Assembly: GCA_040954595.2 (NCBI GenBank)
Contig: CM082598.2
Coordinates: 6,820,001-6,884,000, forward strand
Reading direction: 5' to 3'
Source of the DNA: Balanoglossus misakiensis
Lineage: Eukaryota; Hemichordata
DNA: 64,000 bases
Below the pieces are notes generated by a model, which saw only the letters and a program-made list of their open reading frames with translations, was not told the DNA's origin and made no database searches. Below, piece after piece: positions 9,247 through 21,525 of the stretch; position 1 is the first letter of the stretch, and each line of letters begins with the position of its first letter. Both the position numbers and the translations under genes were made by a program.

Positions 9247-12100
9247 TTGGGGCTCACAAACTGTGATATGGGAATTCTCGGGGCTCACAAACTGTGTGAT
9301 GGGAATTCTCGGGGCTCACGAACTGTGTTATGGGAATTCTTGGGGCTCACAAACTGTGTTATAGGAATTCTCGGGCCCACAAACTGTGTCATGGGAATTC
9401 TCGGGGCTCACAAACTGTGTTATGGGAATTCTCGGGGCTCACAAACTGTGTTATGGGAATTCTCGGGGCTCACAAGCTGTGTTATGGGAATTCTCGGGGC
9501 TCACAAATTGTGTTATAGGAATTCTCGGGGCTCACAATCTGTGTTATGGGAATTCTCGGGGCTCACAAACTGTGTCATGGGAATTCTCGGGGCTAGCAAA
9601 CAGTGTTATGGGAATTCTTGGGGCTCACAAACTGTGTTATGGGAATTCTTGGGGCTCACAAACTGTGTTATGGGAATTCTCGAGGCTCACAAACTGTGTT
9701 ATGGGAATTCTTGGGGCTCACAAACTGTGTTATGGGAATTCTCGGGGCTCACGAACTGTGTTATGAGAATTCTCGGGGCTCACAAACTGTGTCATGGGAA
9801 TTCTCGGGGCGCACAAACTGTGTTATGGTAATTCTCGGGGCTCACAAACTGTGTGATGGGAATTCTCGGGGCTCACGAACTGTGTTATGGGAATTCTCGG
9901 GGCTCACAAACTGTGTTATGGGAATTCTCGGGGCTCACGAACTGTGTTATGGGAATTCTCGGGGCTCACAAACTGTGTTATGGGAATTCTTGGGGCTCAC
10001 AAACTGTGTCATGGGAATTCTCGGGGCTCACAAACTGTGTTATGGTAATTCTTGGGGCTCACAAACTGTGATATGGGAATTGTCGGGGCTCACAAACTGT
10101 GTGATGGGAATTCTCGGGGCTCACGAACTGTGTTATGGGAATTCTTGGGGCTCACAAACTGTGTTATGGGAATTCTCGGGGCTCACAAACTGTGTTATGG
10201 GAATTCTCGGGGCTCACAAACTGTGTTATGGGAATTCTCGGGTCTCACAATCTGTGTCATGGGAATTCTCGGGACTCACAATCTGTGTTATGGGAATTCT
10301 CGGGTCTCCCAATCTTTGTCATGGGAATTCTCGGGGCTCACAAACTGTGTTATTGGAATTCTCGGGGCTCATAAACTGTGTTATGGGAATTCTTGGGGCT
10401 CACAAACTGTGTTATGGGAATTCTCGGGGCTCACAAACTGTGTGATGGGAATTCTCGGGGCTCACAAACTGTGTTATGGGAATTCTCGGGGATCACAAAC
10501 TGTGTTATGGGAATTCTCGGGGCTCACAAACTGTGTTATGGGAATTCTTGGGGCTCACAAACTGTGTTATGGGAATTCTCGGGGCTCACAAACTGTGTTA
10601 TAGAAATTCTCGGGGCTCGCAAACTGTGTTATGGGAATTCTTGGGGCTCAAAAACTTTTTTATGGGAATTCTCGGGGTTCACAAACTGTGTTATGGGAAT
10701 TCTCGGGGCTCACAATCTTTGTTATGGGAATTCTCGGGTCTCACAATCTGTGTCATGGGAATTCTCGGGGCTCACAAACTGTTTTATGGGAATTCTCGAC
10801 GCTCACAAACTGTGTTATAGGAATTCTCGGGGCTGACAAACTGTGTTATGGGAATTCTCGGGGCTCACAAACTGTGTCATGGGAATTCTCGGGGCTCACA
10901 AACTGTGTTATGGGAATTCTCGGGGCTCACAAACTGTGTTATGGGAATTCTCGGGGCTCACAATCTGTGTCATGGGAATTCTCGGGGCTCACAAACTGTG
11001 TTATAGGAATTCTCGGGGCTCACAAACTGTGTCATGGGAATTCTCGGGGCTCACAAACTGTGTTATGGGAATTCTCGGGGCTCACAAACTGTGTTATGGG
11101 AATTCTCGGGGCTCACAATCTGTGTTATGGGAATTCCCGGGGCTCACAAACTGTGTCATGGGAATTCTCGGGGCTCGCAAACTGTGTTATGGGAATTCTT
11201 GGGGCTCACAAACTGTGTTATGGGAATTCTCGGGGCTCACAAACTGTGTTATGGGAATTCTCGGGGCTCACAAACTGTGTTATGGGAATTCTTGGGGCTC
11301 ACAAACTGTGTTATGGGAATTCTCGGGGCTCACGAACTGTGTTATGGGAATTCTCGGGGCTCACAAACTGTGTCATGGGAATTCTCGGGGCTCACAAACT
11401 GTGTTATGGTAATTCTCGGGGCTCACAAAATGTGTGATGGGAATTCTCGGGGCTCACGAACTGTGTTATGGGAATTCTCGGGGCTCACAAACTGTGTTAT
11501 GGGAATTCTCGGGGCTCACGAACTGTGTTATGGGAATTCTCGGGGCTCACAAACTGTGTTATGGGAATTCTTGGGGCTCACAAACTGTGTCATGGGAATT
11601 CTCGGGGCTCACAAACTGTGTGATGGGAATTCTCGGGGCTCACAAACTGTGATATGGGAATTCTCGGGGCTCACAAACTGTGTGATGGGAATTCTCGGGG
11701 CTCACGAACTGTGTTATGGGAATTCTTGGGGCTCACAAACTGTGTCATGGGAATTCTCGGGGCTCACAAACTGTGTTATGGGAATTCTCGGGGCTCACAA
11801 ACTGTGTTATGGTAATTCTTGGGGCTCGCAAACTGTGTTATGGGAATTCTTGGGGCTCGCAAACTGTGTTATGGGAATTCTCGGGGCTCACAAACTGTGT
11901 TATAGGAATTCTCGGGGCTCACAAACTGTGTTATGGGAATTCTCGGGGCTCACGAACTGTGTTATGGGAATTCTTGGGGCTCACAAACTGTGTTATGGGA
12001 ATTCTCGGGGCTCACAAACTGTGTTATGGGAATTCTCGGGGCTCACAAACTGTGTTATGGTAATTCTTGGGGCTCACAAACTGTGTGATGGGAATTCTCG
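9247..12100 (+). repeat. Large satellite block duplication (about 5.5 kb offset), copy 1
   Basis: The variant-monomer order matches about 14732-17800. The offset steps from 5485 to 5547, 5516 and 5702 bp along the block; the steps (62, 31 and 186 bp) are whole multiples of 31. Copies therefore changed by gain or loss of complete monomers after duplication. Confidence 0.82.
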
Positions 12101-14731
12101 GGGCTCACAAACTGTGTTATGGGAATTCTCGGGGCTCACAAACTGTGTTATGGGAATTCTCGGGGCTCACAAACTGTGTTATGGGAATTCTCGGGGCTCA
12201 CAATCTGTGTCATGGGAATTCTCGGGGCTCACAAACTGTGTTATAGGAATTCTCGGGGCTCACAAACTGTGTCATGGGAATTCTCGGGGCTCACAAACTG
12301 TGTCATGGGAATTCTCGGGGCTCACAAACTGTGTTATGGGAATTCTCGGGGCTCACAAACTGTGTTATGGGAATTCTCGGGGCTCACAAACTGTGTTATA
12401 GGAATTCTCGGGGCTCACAATCTGTGTTATGGGAATTCTCGGGGCTCACAAACTGTGTCATGGGAATTCTCGGGGCTCGCAAACTGTGTTATGGGAATTC
12501 TTGGGGCTCACAAACTGTGTTATGGGAATTCTCGGGGCTCACAAACTGTGTTATGGGAATTCTCGGGGCTCACAAACTGTGTTATGGGAATTCTCGGGGC
12601 TCACAAACTGTGTTATGGGAATTCTTGGGGCTCACAAACTGTGTTATGGGAATTCTCGGGGCTCACGAACTGTGTTATGAGAATTCTCGGGGCTCACAAA
12701 CTGTGTCATGGGAATTCTCGGGGCTCACAAACTGTGTTATGGTAATTCTCGGGGCTCACAAACTGTGTGATGGGAATTCTCGGGGCTCACAAACTGTGTT
12801 ATGGGAATTCTCGGGGCTCACAAACTGTGTTATGGGAATTCTCGGGGCTCACAAACTGTGTTATGGGAATTCTCGGGGCTCACAAACTGTGTTATGGGAA
12901 TTCTTGGGGCTCACAAACTGTGTCATGGGAATTCTCGGGGCTCACAAACTGTGTGATGGGAATTCTCGGGGCTCACAAACTGTGTTATGGGAATTCTCGG
13001 GGCTCACAAACTGTGTTATGGTAATTCTTGGGGCTCACAAACTGTGATATGGGAATTCTCGGGGCTCACAAACTGTGTGATGGGAATTCTCGGGGCTCAC
13101 GAACTGTGTTATGGGAATTCTTGGGGCTCACAAACTGTGTCATGGGAATTCTCGGGGCTCACAAACTGTGTTATGGGAATTCTCGGGGCTCACAAACTGT
13201 GTTATGGGAATTCTTGGGGCTCGCAAACTGTGTTATGGGAATTCTTGGGGCTCGCAAACTGTGTTATGGGAATTCTCGGGGCTCACAAACTGTGTTATAG
13301 GAATTCTCGGGGCTCACAAACTGTGTTATGGGAATTCTCGGGGCTCACGAACTGTGTTATGGGAATTCTCGGGGCTCACAAACTGTGTTATGGGAATTCT
13401 CGGGGCTCACAAACTGTGTTATGGGAATTCTTGGGGCTCACAAACTGTGTTATGGGAATTCTCGGGGCTCACGAACTGTGTTATGAGAATTCTCGGGGCT
13501 CACAAACTGTGTCATGGGAATTCTCGGGGCTCACGAACTGTGTTATGAGAATTCTCGGGGCTCACAAACTGTGTGATGGGAATTCTCGGGGCTCACGAAC
13601 TGTGTTATGGGAATTCTCGGGGCTCACAAACTGTGTTATGGGAATTCTCGGGGCTCACGAACTGTGTTATGGGAATTCTCGGGGCTCACAAACTGTGTTA
13701 TGGGAATTCTTGGGGTTCACAAACTGTGTCATGGGAATTCTCGGGGCTCACAAACTGTGTGATGGGAATTCTCGGGGCTCACAAACTGTGTTATGGGAAT
13801 TCTCGGGGCTCACAAACTGTGTTATGGTAATTCTTGGGGCTCACAAACTGTGTTATAGGAATTCTCGGGGCTGACAAACTGTGTTATGGGAATTGTCGGG
13901 GCTCACAAACTGTGTCATGGGAATTCTCGGGGCTCACAAACTGTGTTATGGGAATTGTCGGGGCTCACAAACTGTGTTATAGGAATTCTCGGGCCCACAA
14001 ACTGTGTCATGGGAATTCTCGGGGCTCACAAACTGTGTTATGGGAATTCTCGGGGCTCACAAACTGTGTTATGGGAATTCTCGGGGCTCACAAACTGTGT
14101 TATGGGAATTCTCGGGGCTCACAAACTGTGTTATAGGAATTCTCGGGGCTCACAATCTGTGTTATGGGAATTCTCGGGGCTCACAAACTGTGTCATGGGA
14201 ATTCTCGGGGCTCGCAAACTGTGTTATGGGAATTCTTGGGGCTCACAAACTGTGTTATGGGAATTCTCGGGGCTCACAAACTGTGTTATGGGAATTCTCG
14301 GGGCTCACAAACTGTGTTATGGGAATTCTTGGGGCTCACAAACTGTGTTATGGGAATTCTCGGGGCTCACGAACTGTGTTATGAGAATTCTCGGGGCTCA
14401 CAAACTGTGTCATGGGAATTCTCGGGGCTCACGAACTGTGTTATGAGAATTTTCGGGGCTCACAAACTGTGTGATGGGAATTCTCGGGGCTCACGAACTG
14501 TGTTATGGGAATTCTCGGGGCTCACAAACTGTGTTATGGGAATTCTCGGGGCTCACGAACTGTGTTATGGGAATTCTCGGGGCTCACAAACTGTGTTATG
14601 GGAATTCTTGGGGCTCACAAACTGTGTCATGGGAATTCTCGGGGATCACAAACTGTGTGATGGGAATTCTCGGGGCTCACAAACTGTGTTATGGGAATTC
14701 TCGGGGCTCACAAACTGTGTTATGGTAATTC

Positions 14732-17700
14732 TTGGGGCTCACAAACTGTGATATGGGAATTCTCGGGGCTCACAAACTGTGTGATGGGAATTCTCGGGGC
14801 TCACGAACTGTGTTATGGGAATTCTTGGGGCTCACAAACTGTGTTATAGGAATTCTCGGGCCCACAAACTGTGTCATGGGAATTCTCGGGGCTCACAAAC
14901 TGTGTTATGGGAATTCTCGGGGCTCACAAACTGTGTTATGGGAATTCTCGGGGCTCACAAACTGTGTTATGGGAATTCTCGGGGCTCACAAATTGTGTTA
15001 TAGGAATTCTCGGGGCTCACAATCTGTGTTATGGGAATTCTCGGGGCTCACAAACTGTGTCATGGGAATTCTCGGGGCTAGCAAACTGTGTTATGGGAAT
15101 TCTTGGGGCTCACAAACTGTGTTATGGGAATTCTTGGGGCTCACAAACTGTGTTATGGGAATTCTCGGGGCTCACAAACTGTGTTATGGGAATTCTTGGG
15201 GCTCACAAACTGTGTTATGGGAATTCTCGGGGCTCACGAACTGTGTTATGAGAATTCTCGGGGCTCACAAACTGTGTCATGGGAATTCTCGGGGCGCACA
15301 AACTGTGTTATGGTAATTCTCGGGGCTCACAAACTGTGTGATGGGAATTCTCGGGGCTCACGAACTGTGTTATGGGAATTCTCGGGGCTCACAAACTGTG
15401 TTATGGGAATTCTCGGGGCTCACGAACTGTGTTATGGGAATTCTCGGGGCTCACAAACTGTGTTATGGGAATTCTTGGGGCTCACAAACTGTGTCATGGG
15501 AATTCTCGGGGCTCACAAACTGTGTGATGGGAATTCTCGGGGCTCACAAACTGTGTTATGGGAATTCTCGGGGCTCACAAACTGTGTTATGGTAATTCTT
15601 GGGGCTCACAAACTGTGATATGGGAATTGTCGGGGCGCACAAACTGTGTGATGGGAATTCTCGGGGCTCACGAACTGTGTTATGGGAATTCTTGGGGCTC
15701 ACAAACTGTGTTATGGGAATTCTCGGGGCTCACAAACTGTGTTATGGGAATTCTCGGGGCTCACAAACTGTGTTATGGGAATTCTCGGGTCTCACAATCT
15801 GTGTCATGGGAATTCTCGGGACTCACAATCTGTGTTATGGGAATTCTCGGGTCTCCCAATCTTTGTCATGGGAATTCTCGGGGCTCACAAACTGTGTTAT
15901 TGGAATTCTCGGGGCTCATAAACTGTGTTATGGGAATTCTTGGGGCTCACAAACTGTGTTATGGGAATTCTCGGGGCTCACAAACTGTGTGATGGGAATT
16001 CTCGGGGCTCACAAACTGTGTTATGGGAATTCTCGGGGATCACAAACTGTGTTATGGGAATTCTCGGGGCTCACAAACTGTGTTATGGGAATTCTCGGGG
16101 CTCACAAACTGTGTTATAGGAATTCTCGGGGCTCGCAAACTGTGTTATGGGAATTCTCGGGGCTCACAAACTTTTTTATGGGAATTCTCGGGGTTCACAA
16201 ACTGTGTTATGGGAATTCTCGGGGCTCACAATCTTTGTTATGGGAATTCTCGGGTCTCACAATCTGTGTCATGGGAATTCTCGGGGCTCACAAACTGTTT
16301 TATGGGAATTCTCGACGCTCACAAACTGTGTTATAGGAATTCTCGGGGCTGACAAACTGTGTTATGGGAATTCTCGGGGCTCACAAACTGTGTCATGGGA
16401 ATTCTCGGGGCTCACAAACTGTGTTATGGGAATTCTCGGGGCTCACAAACTGTGTTATGGGAATTCTCGGGGCTCACAATCTGTGTCATGGGAATTCTCG
16501 GGGCTCACAAACTGTGTTATAGGAATTCTCGGGGCTCACAAACTGTGTCATGGGAATTCTCGGGGCTCACAAACTGTGTTATGGGAATTCTCGGGGCTCA
16601 CAAACTGTGTTATGGGAATTCTCGGGGCTCACAATCTGTGTTATGGGAATTCCCGGGGCTCACAAACTGTGTCATGGGAATTCTCGGGGCTCGCAAACTG
16701 TGTTATGGGAATTCTTGGGGCTCACAAACTGTGTTATGGGAATTCTCGGGGCTCACAAACTGTGTTATGGGAATTCTCGGGGCTCACAAACTGTGTTATG
16801 GGAATTCTTGGGGCTCACAAACTGTGTTATGGGAATTCTCGGGGCTCACGAACTGTGTTATGAGAATTCTCGGGGCTCACAAACTGTGTGATGGGAATTC
16901 TCGGGGCTCACAAACTGTGTTATGGTAATTCTCGGGGCTCACAAACTGTGTGATGGGAATTCTCGGGGCTCACGAACTGTGTTATGGGAATTCTCGGGGC
17001 TCACAAACTGTGTTATGGGAATTCTCGGGGCTCACGAACTGTGTTATGAGAATTCTCGGGGCTCACAAACTGTGTCATGGGAATTCTCGGGGCTCACAAA
17101 CTGTGTTATGGTAATTCTCGGGGCTCACAAACTGTGTGATGGGAATTCTCGGGGCTCACGAACTGTGTTATGGGAATTCTCGGGGCTCACAAACTGTGTT
17201 ATGGGAATTCTCGGGGCTCACGAACTGTGTTATGGGAATTCTCGGGGCTCACAAACTGTGTTATGGGAATTCTTGGGGCTCACAAACTGTGTCATGGGAA
17301 TTCTCGGGGCTCACAAACTGTGTGATGGGAATTCTCGGGGCTCACAAACTGTGATATGGGAATTCTCGGGGCTCACAAACTGTGTGATGGGAATTCTCGG
17401 GGCTCACGAACTGTGTTATGGGATTTCTTGGGGCTCACAAACTGTGTCATGGGAATTCTCGGGGCTCACAAACTGTGTTATGGGAATTCTCGGGGCTCAC
17501 AAACTGTGTTATGGTAATTCTTGGGGCTCGCAAACTGTGTTATGGGAATTCTTGGGGCTCGCAAACTGTGTTATGGGAATTCTCGGGGCTCACAAACTGT
17601 GTTATAGGAATTCTCGGGGCTCACAAACTGTGTTATGGGAATTCTCGGGGCTCACGAACTGTGTTATGGGAATTCTTGGGGCTCACAAACTGTGTTATGG

Positions 17701-17800
17701 GAATTCTCGGGGCTCACAAACTGTGTTATGGGAATTCTCGGGGCTCACAAACTGTGTTATGGGAATTCTCGGGGCTCACAAACTGTGTGATGGGAATTCT
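14732..17800 (+). repeat. Large satellite block duplication (about 5.5 kb offset), copy 2
   Basis: Partner of the block at 9247-12100. A further match links about 12767-13300 to 19492-20025 at an offset of 6725 bp, so much of the right block is a patchwork of duplicated segments. Confidence 0.8.
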
Positions 17801-18338
17801 CGGGGCTCACAAACTGTGTTATGGTAATTCTTGGGGCTCACAAACTGTGTGATGGGAATTCTCGGGGCTCACAAACTGTGTGATGGGAATTCTCGGGGCT
17901 CACAAACTGTGTTATGGGAATTGTCGGGGCTCACAAACTGTGTTATGGGAATTCTCGGGGCTCACAAACTGTGTTATGGGAATTCTCGGGGCTCACAAAC
18001 TGTGTTATGGGAATTCTCGGGGCTCACAATCTGTGTCATGGGAATTCTCGGGGCTCACAAACTGTGTTATAGGAATTCTCGGGGCTCACAAACTGTGTCA
18101 TGGGAATTCTCGGGGCTCACAAACTGTGTTATGGGAATTCTCGGGGCTCACAAACTGTGTTATGGGAATTCTCGGGGCTCACAAACTGTGTTATGGGAAT
18201 TCTCGGGGCTCACAAACTGTGTTATAGGAATTCTCGGGGCTCACAATCTGTGTTATGGGAATTCTCGGGGCTCACAAACTGTGTCATGGGAATTCTCGGG
18301 GCTCGCAAACTGTGTTATGGGAATTCTTGGGGCTCACA
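17440..18338 (+). repeat. 899-bp higher-order repeat, copy 1
   Basis: A tandem block of exactly 29 monomers (29x31 = 899) whose variant order repeats 899 bp downstream. Confidence 0.85.
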
Positions 18339-19237
18339 AACTGTGTCATGGGAATTCTCGGGGCTCACAAACTGTGTTATGGGAATTCTCGGGGCTCACA
18401 AACTGTGTTATGGTAATTCTTGGGGCTCGCAAACTGTGTTATGGGAATTCTTGGGGCTCGCAAACTGTGTTATGGGAATTCTCGGGGCTCACAAACTGTG
18501 TTATAGGAATTCTCGGGGCTCACAAACTGTGTTATGGGAATTCTCGGGGCTCACGAACTGTGTTATGGGAATTCTTGGGGCTCACAAACTGTGTTATGGG
18601 AATTCTCGGGGCTCACAAACTGTGTTATGGGAATTCTCGGGGCTCACAAACTGTGTTATGGGAATTCTCGGGGCTCACAAACTGTGTGATGGGAATTCTC
18701 GGGGCTCACAAACTGTGTTATGGTAATTCTTGGGGCTCACAAACTGTGTGATGGGAATTCTCGGGGCTCACAAACTGTGTGATGGGAATTCTCGGGGCTC
18801 ACAAACTGTGTTATGGGAATTGTCGGGGCTCACAAACTGTGTTATGGGAATTCTCGGGGCTCACAAACTGTGTTATGGGAATTCTCGGGGCTCACAAACT
18901 GTGTTATGGGAATTCTCGGGGCTCACAATCTGTGTCATGGGAATTCTCGGGGCTCACAAACTGTGTTATAGGAATTCTCGGGGCTCACAAACTGTGTCAT
19001 GGGAATTCTCGGGGCTCACAAACTGTGTTATGGGAATTCTCGGGGCTCACAAACTGTGTTATGGGAATTCTCGGGGCTCACAAACTGTGTTATGGGAATT
19101 CTCGGGGCTCACAAACTGTGTTATAGGAATTCTCGGGGCTCACAATCTGTGTTATGGGAATTCTCGGGGCTCACAAACTGTGTCATGGGAATTCTCGGGG
19201 CTCGCAAACTGTGTTATGGGAATTCTTGGGGCTCACA
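18339..19237 (+). repeat. 899-bp higher-order repeat, copy 2
   Basis: Second copy of the 29-monomer block. Exact whole-monomer length is what unequal crossing-over in register produces. Confidence 0.85.
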
Positions 19238-20257
19238 AACTGTGTTATGGGAATTCTCGGGGCTCACAAACTGTGTTATGGGAATTCTCGGGGCTCACAA
19301 ACTGTGTTATGGGAATTCTCGGGGCTCACAAACTGTGTTATGGGAATTCTTGGGGCTCACAAACTGTGTTATGGGAATTCTCGGGGCTCACGAACTGTGT
19401 TATGAGAATTCTCGGGGCTCACAAACTGTGTCATGGGAATTCTCGGGGCTCACAAACTGTGTTATGGTAATTCTCGGGGCTCACAAACTGTGTGATGGGA
19501 ATTCTCGGGGCTCACAAACTGTGTGATGGGAATTCTCGGGGCTCACAAACTGTGTTATGGGAATTCTCGGGGCTCACAAACTGTGTTATGGGAATTCTCG
19601 GGGCTCACAAACTGTGTTATGGGAATTCTCGGGGCTCACAAACTGTGTCATGGGAATTCTCGGGGCTCACAAACTGTGTGATGGGAATTCTCGGGGCACA
19701 CAAACTGTGTTATGGGAATTCTCGGGGCTCACAAACTGTGTTATGGTAATTCTTGGGGCTCACAAACTGTGATATGGGAATTCTCGGGGCTCACAAACTG
19801 TGTGATGGGAATTCTCGGGGCTCACGAACTGTGTTATGGGAATTCTTGGGGCTCACAAACTGTGTCATGGGAATTCTCGGGGCTCACAAACTGTGTTATG
19901 GGAATTCTCGGGGCTCACAAACTGTGTTATGGGAATTCTTGGGGCTCGCAAACTGTGTTATGGGAATTCTTGGGGCTCGCAAACTGTGTTATGGGAATTC
20001 TCGGGGCTCACAAACTGTGTTATAGGAATTCTCGGGGCTCACAAACTGTGTGATGGGAATTCTCGGGGCTCACAAACTGTGTGATGGGAATTCTCGGGGC
20101 TCACAAACTGTGTTATGGGAATTCTTGGGGCTCACAAACTGTGTTATGGGAATTCTCGGGGCTCACAAACTGTGTTATGGGAATTCTCGGGGCTCACGAA
20201 CTGTGTTATGGGAATTCTCGGGGCTCACAAACTGTGTCATGGGAATTCTCGGGGCTC

Positions 20258-20430
20258 TATCGACTGCAGTTGGAAGGTTCTTTTGACAGTATCGAGTCTC
20301 GGACACCAGCAATCAGAGAATAAGACTTCGGACTTTATTGACTAGTAATGAGTACCAGCTAAGACAAACACAATACTGGAACTGCCTATTACAAAATTCG
20401 CAGGCTTTTATAATAGGTCTAAAGCGTGGG
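20258..20430. other. Satellite edge sequence, no feature recognised
   Basis: Unique sequence directly after the last 31-bp monomer. No inverted repeat, direct duplication or coding frame was recognised at the junction. Confidence 0.5.
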
Positions 20431-20912
20431 AAATGCATACAGGGGGGTTAAAATTTGACTGAAAATTCCTGGGTTAATACGTGTCCAAAAGCACTTTAAT
20501 TTGACATTGCTAATGCAATGGTGACATTGAATGGGTTATGTGATTCTTTGCATCAGGGCAAATGCTGAAGAATGCTTGATGATGCACTTGGGTCAATGGT
20601 GATACAAACACTAACCTTTGACACCAGGGTTCAAAATGCATACAGGGGGATTAAAAGTTGATTGAAAATCCCTGGGTTAATATGTGTCCAAAATAACTGT
20701 ACTTTGACATTGCTAATGCAATGGTGACATTGAATGTGATTCTCTGCATTAGGGCAAATGGCGAAGCAAGCTTTATGATGCACCAGGGTAGATGGTGATG
20801 CACGCTCTGCACTTTGACATGGGTATAAAATGCATGCTGACTGTAAATCCCTTGGTTAATACGTGGCCAAAAACGCTGTATTTTGGCATTGCTGATGATG
20901 GTGAGCTGTTGT
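20431..20912 (+). repeat. Degenerate about 200-bp tandem repeat, two copies plus a partial third
   Basis: Copies start near 20431, 20635 and 20826 at AAATGCAT. Shared blocks include CATACAGGGGG, CCTGGGTTAATA, TTTGACATTGCTAATGCAAT and GATGCAC. The third copy is truncated near 20912. Divergence is high, so this is an old array unrelated to either satellite. Confidence 0.8.
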
Positions 20913-21099
20913 TTGCTCCTCCGGGGGTTGAATGGAATATTTAGGTCCAACGACCTAGGTCAAATGACCATGGGACAACTCTAAAGCACGTTGAGATTTA
21001 TCGCATTATATGCTACATAAGTTATAAATATTATATTAATATTATTACATAAGCAACACTCTTACTTAGCATAAGAAAGTGGTCAGGTGAACTATATTC

Positions 21100-21525
21100 G
21101 CAGATGTGCCCAATTGTTTAAGGAAAATTAAGGTTGGGTAATTTGGACGTATTCATACGTACAAACTGTGTTATGTATGGGACATTGATGTTGCCTAATA
21201 CGTCTCCTCATTAACTTGAATTCTTAATGGTAGCTAAACAAGTCAGCGTATAGAAAGATCATTGTTAGACATACATAACCCTTTTTTGAGCATGGGAAAT
21301 ATTCGTGAGAACTGTGTTCTCGGAGCTCAAAAACTGTGTTATGAGAAATTCAAGCTGCTAAACTTGCATGTCTCTAAATTTACTGAAACTCTGATTATGA
21401 GCAAAATAAGGCAACGTATAGGAATGTCATTCTACCACATAATGTTACGCAACATTTCTATTTAGCGTGGGAAATAGTCTTTGGAACAGTATTTTCAGAG
21501 TTGACAAACTGTGTTATGTATAGGA
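21100..21525 (+). repeat. Degenerate about 170-bp repeat carrying single relic 31-bp satellite units
   Basis: Three isolated stretches resemble the 31-bp monomer: 21158-21182 (ACAAACTGTGTTATG), 21319-21351 (CTCGGAGCTCAAAAACTGTG then TTATGAGAAATTC) and 21493-21524 (GAGTTGACAAACTGTGTTAT). They are spaced about 165-175 bp. Around the last two the flanks also align (GCGTATAG, TCATT, GGGAAATA), so the monomer is embedded in a longer ancient repeat. This may be the source, or old debris, of the adjacent satellite. Confidence 0.65.

Larger units (their letters stand above)
8318..20257 (+). repeat. 31-bp satellite array, right block
   Basis: About 385 further monomers of the same satellite in the same orientation, ending abruptly at GGGGCTC before TATCGACTGCAG. 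The first stretch (8312 to about 9270) matches 114 to about 1072 at a constant offset of 8198 bp. No foreign insertion was noticed inside this block. Long frames here, up to 455 codons, reflect the absence of stops in most monomer variants and are not genes. Confidence 0.98.

Noticed and set aside
11034-12401. 455-codon frame and many other frames in the 31-bp array
   Set aside because: The same 31-residue period appears in all three frames, as a stop-free repeat dictates. There is no initiation context or domain.
1-20257. CRISPR array
   Set aside because: Repeats are contiguous with no unique spacers, in a eukaryotic context.
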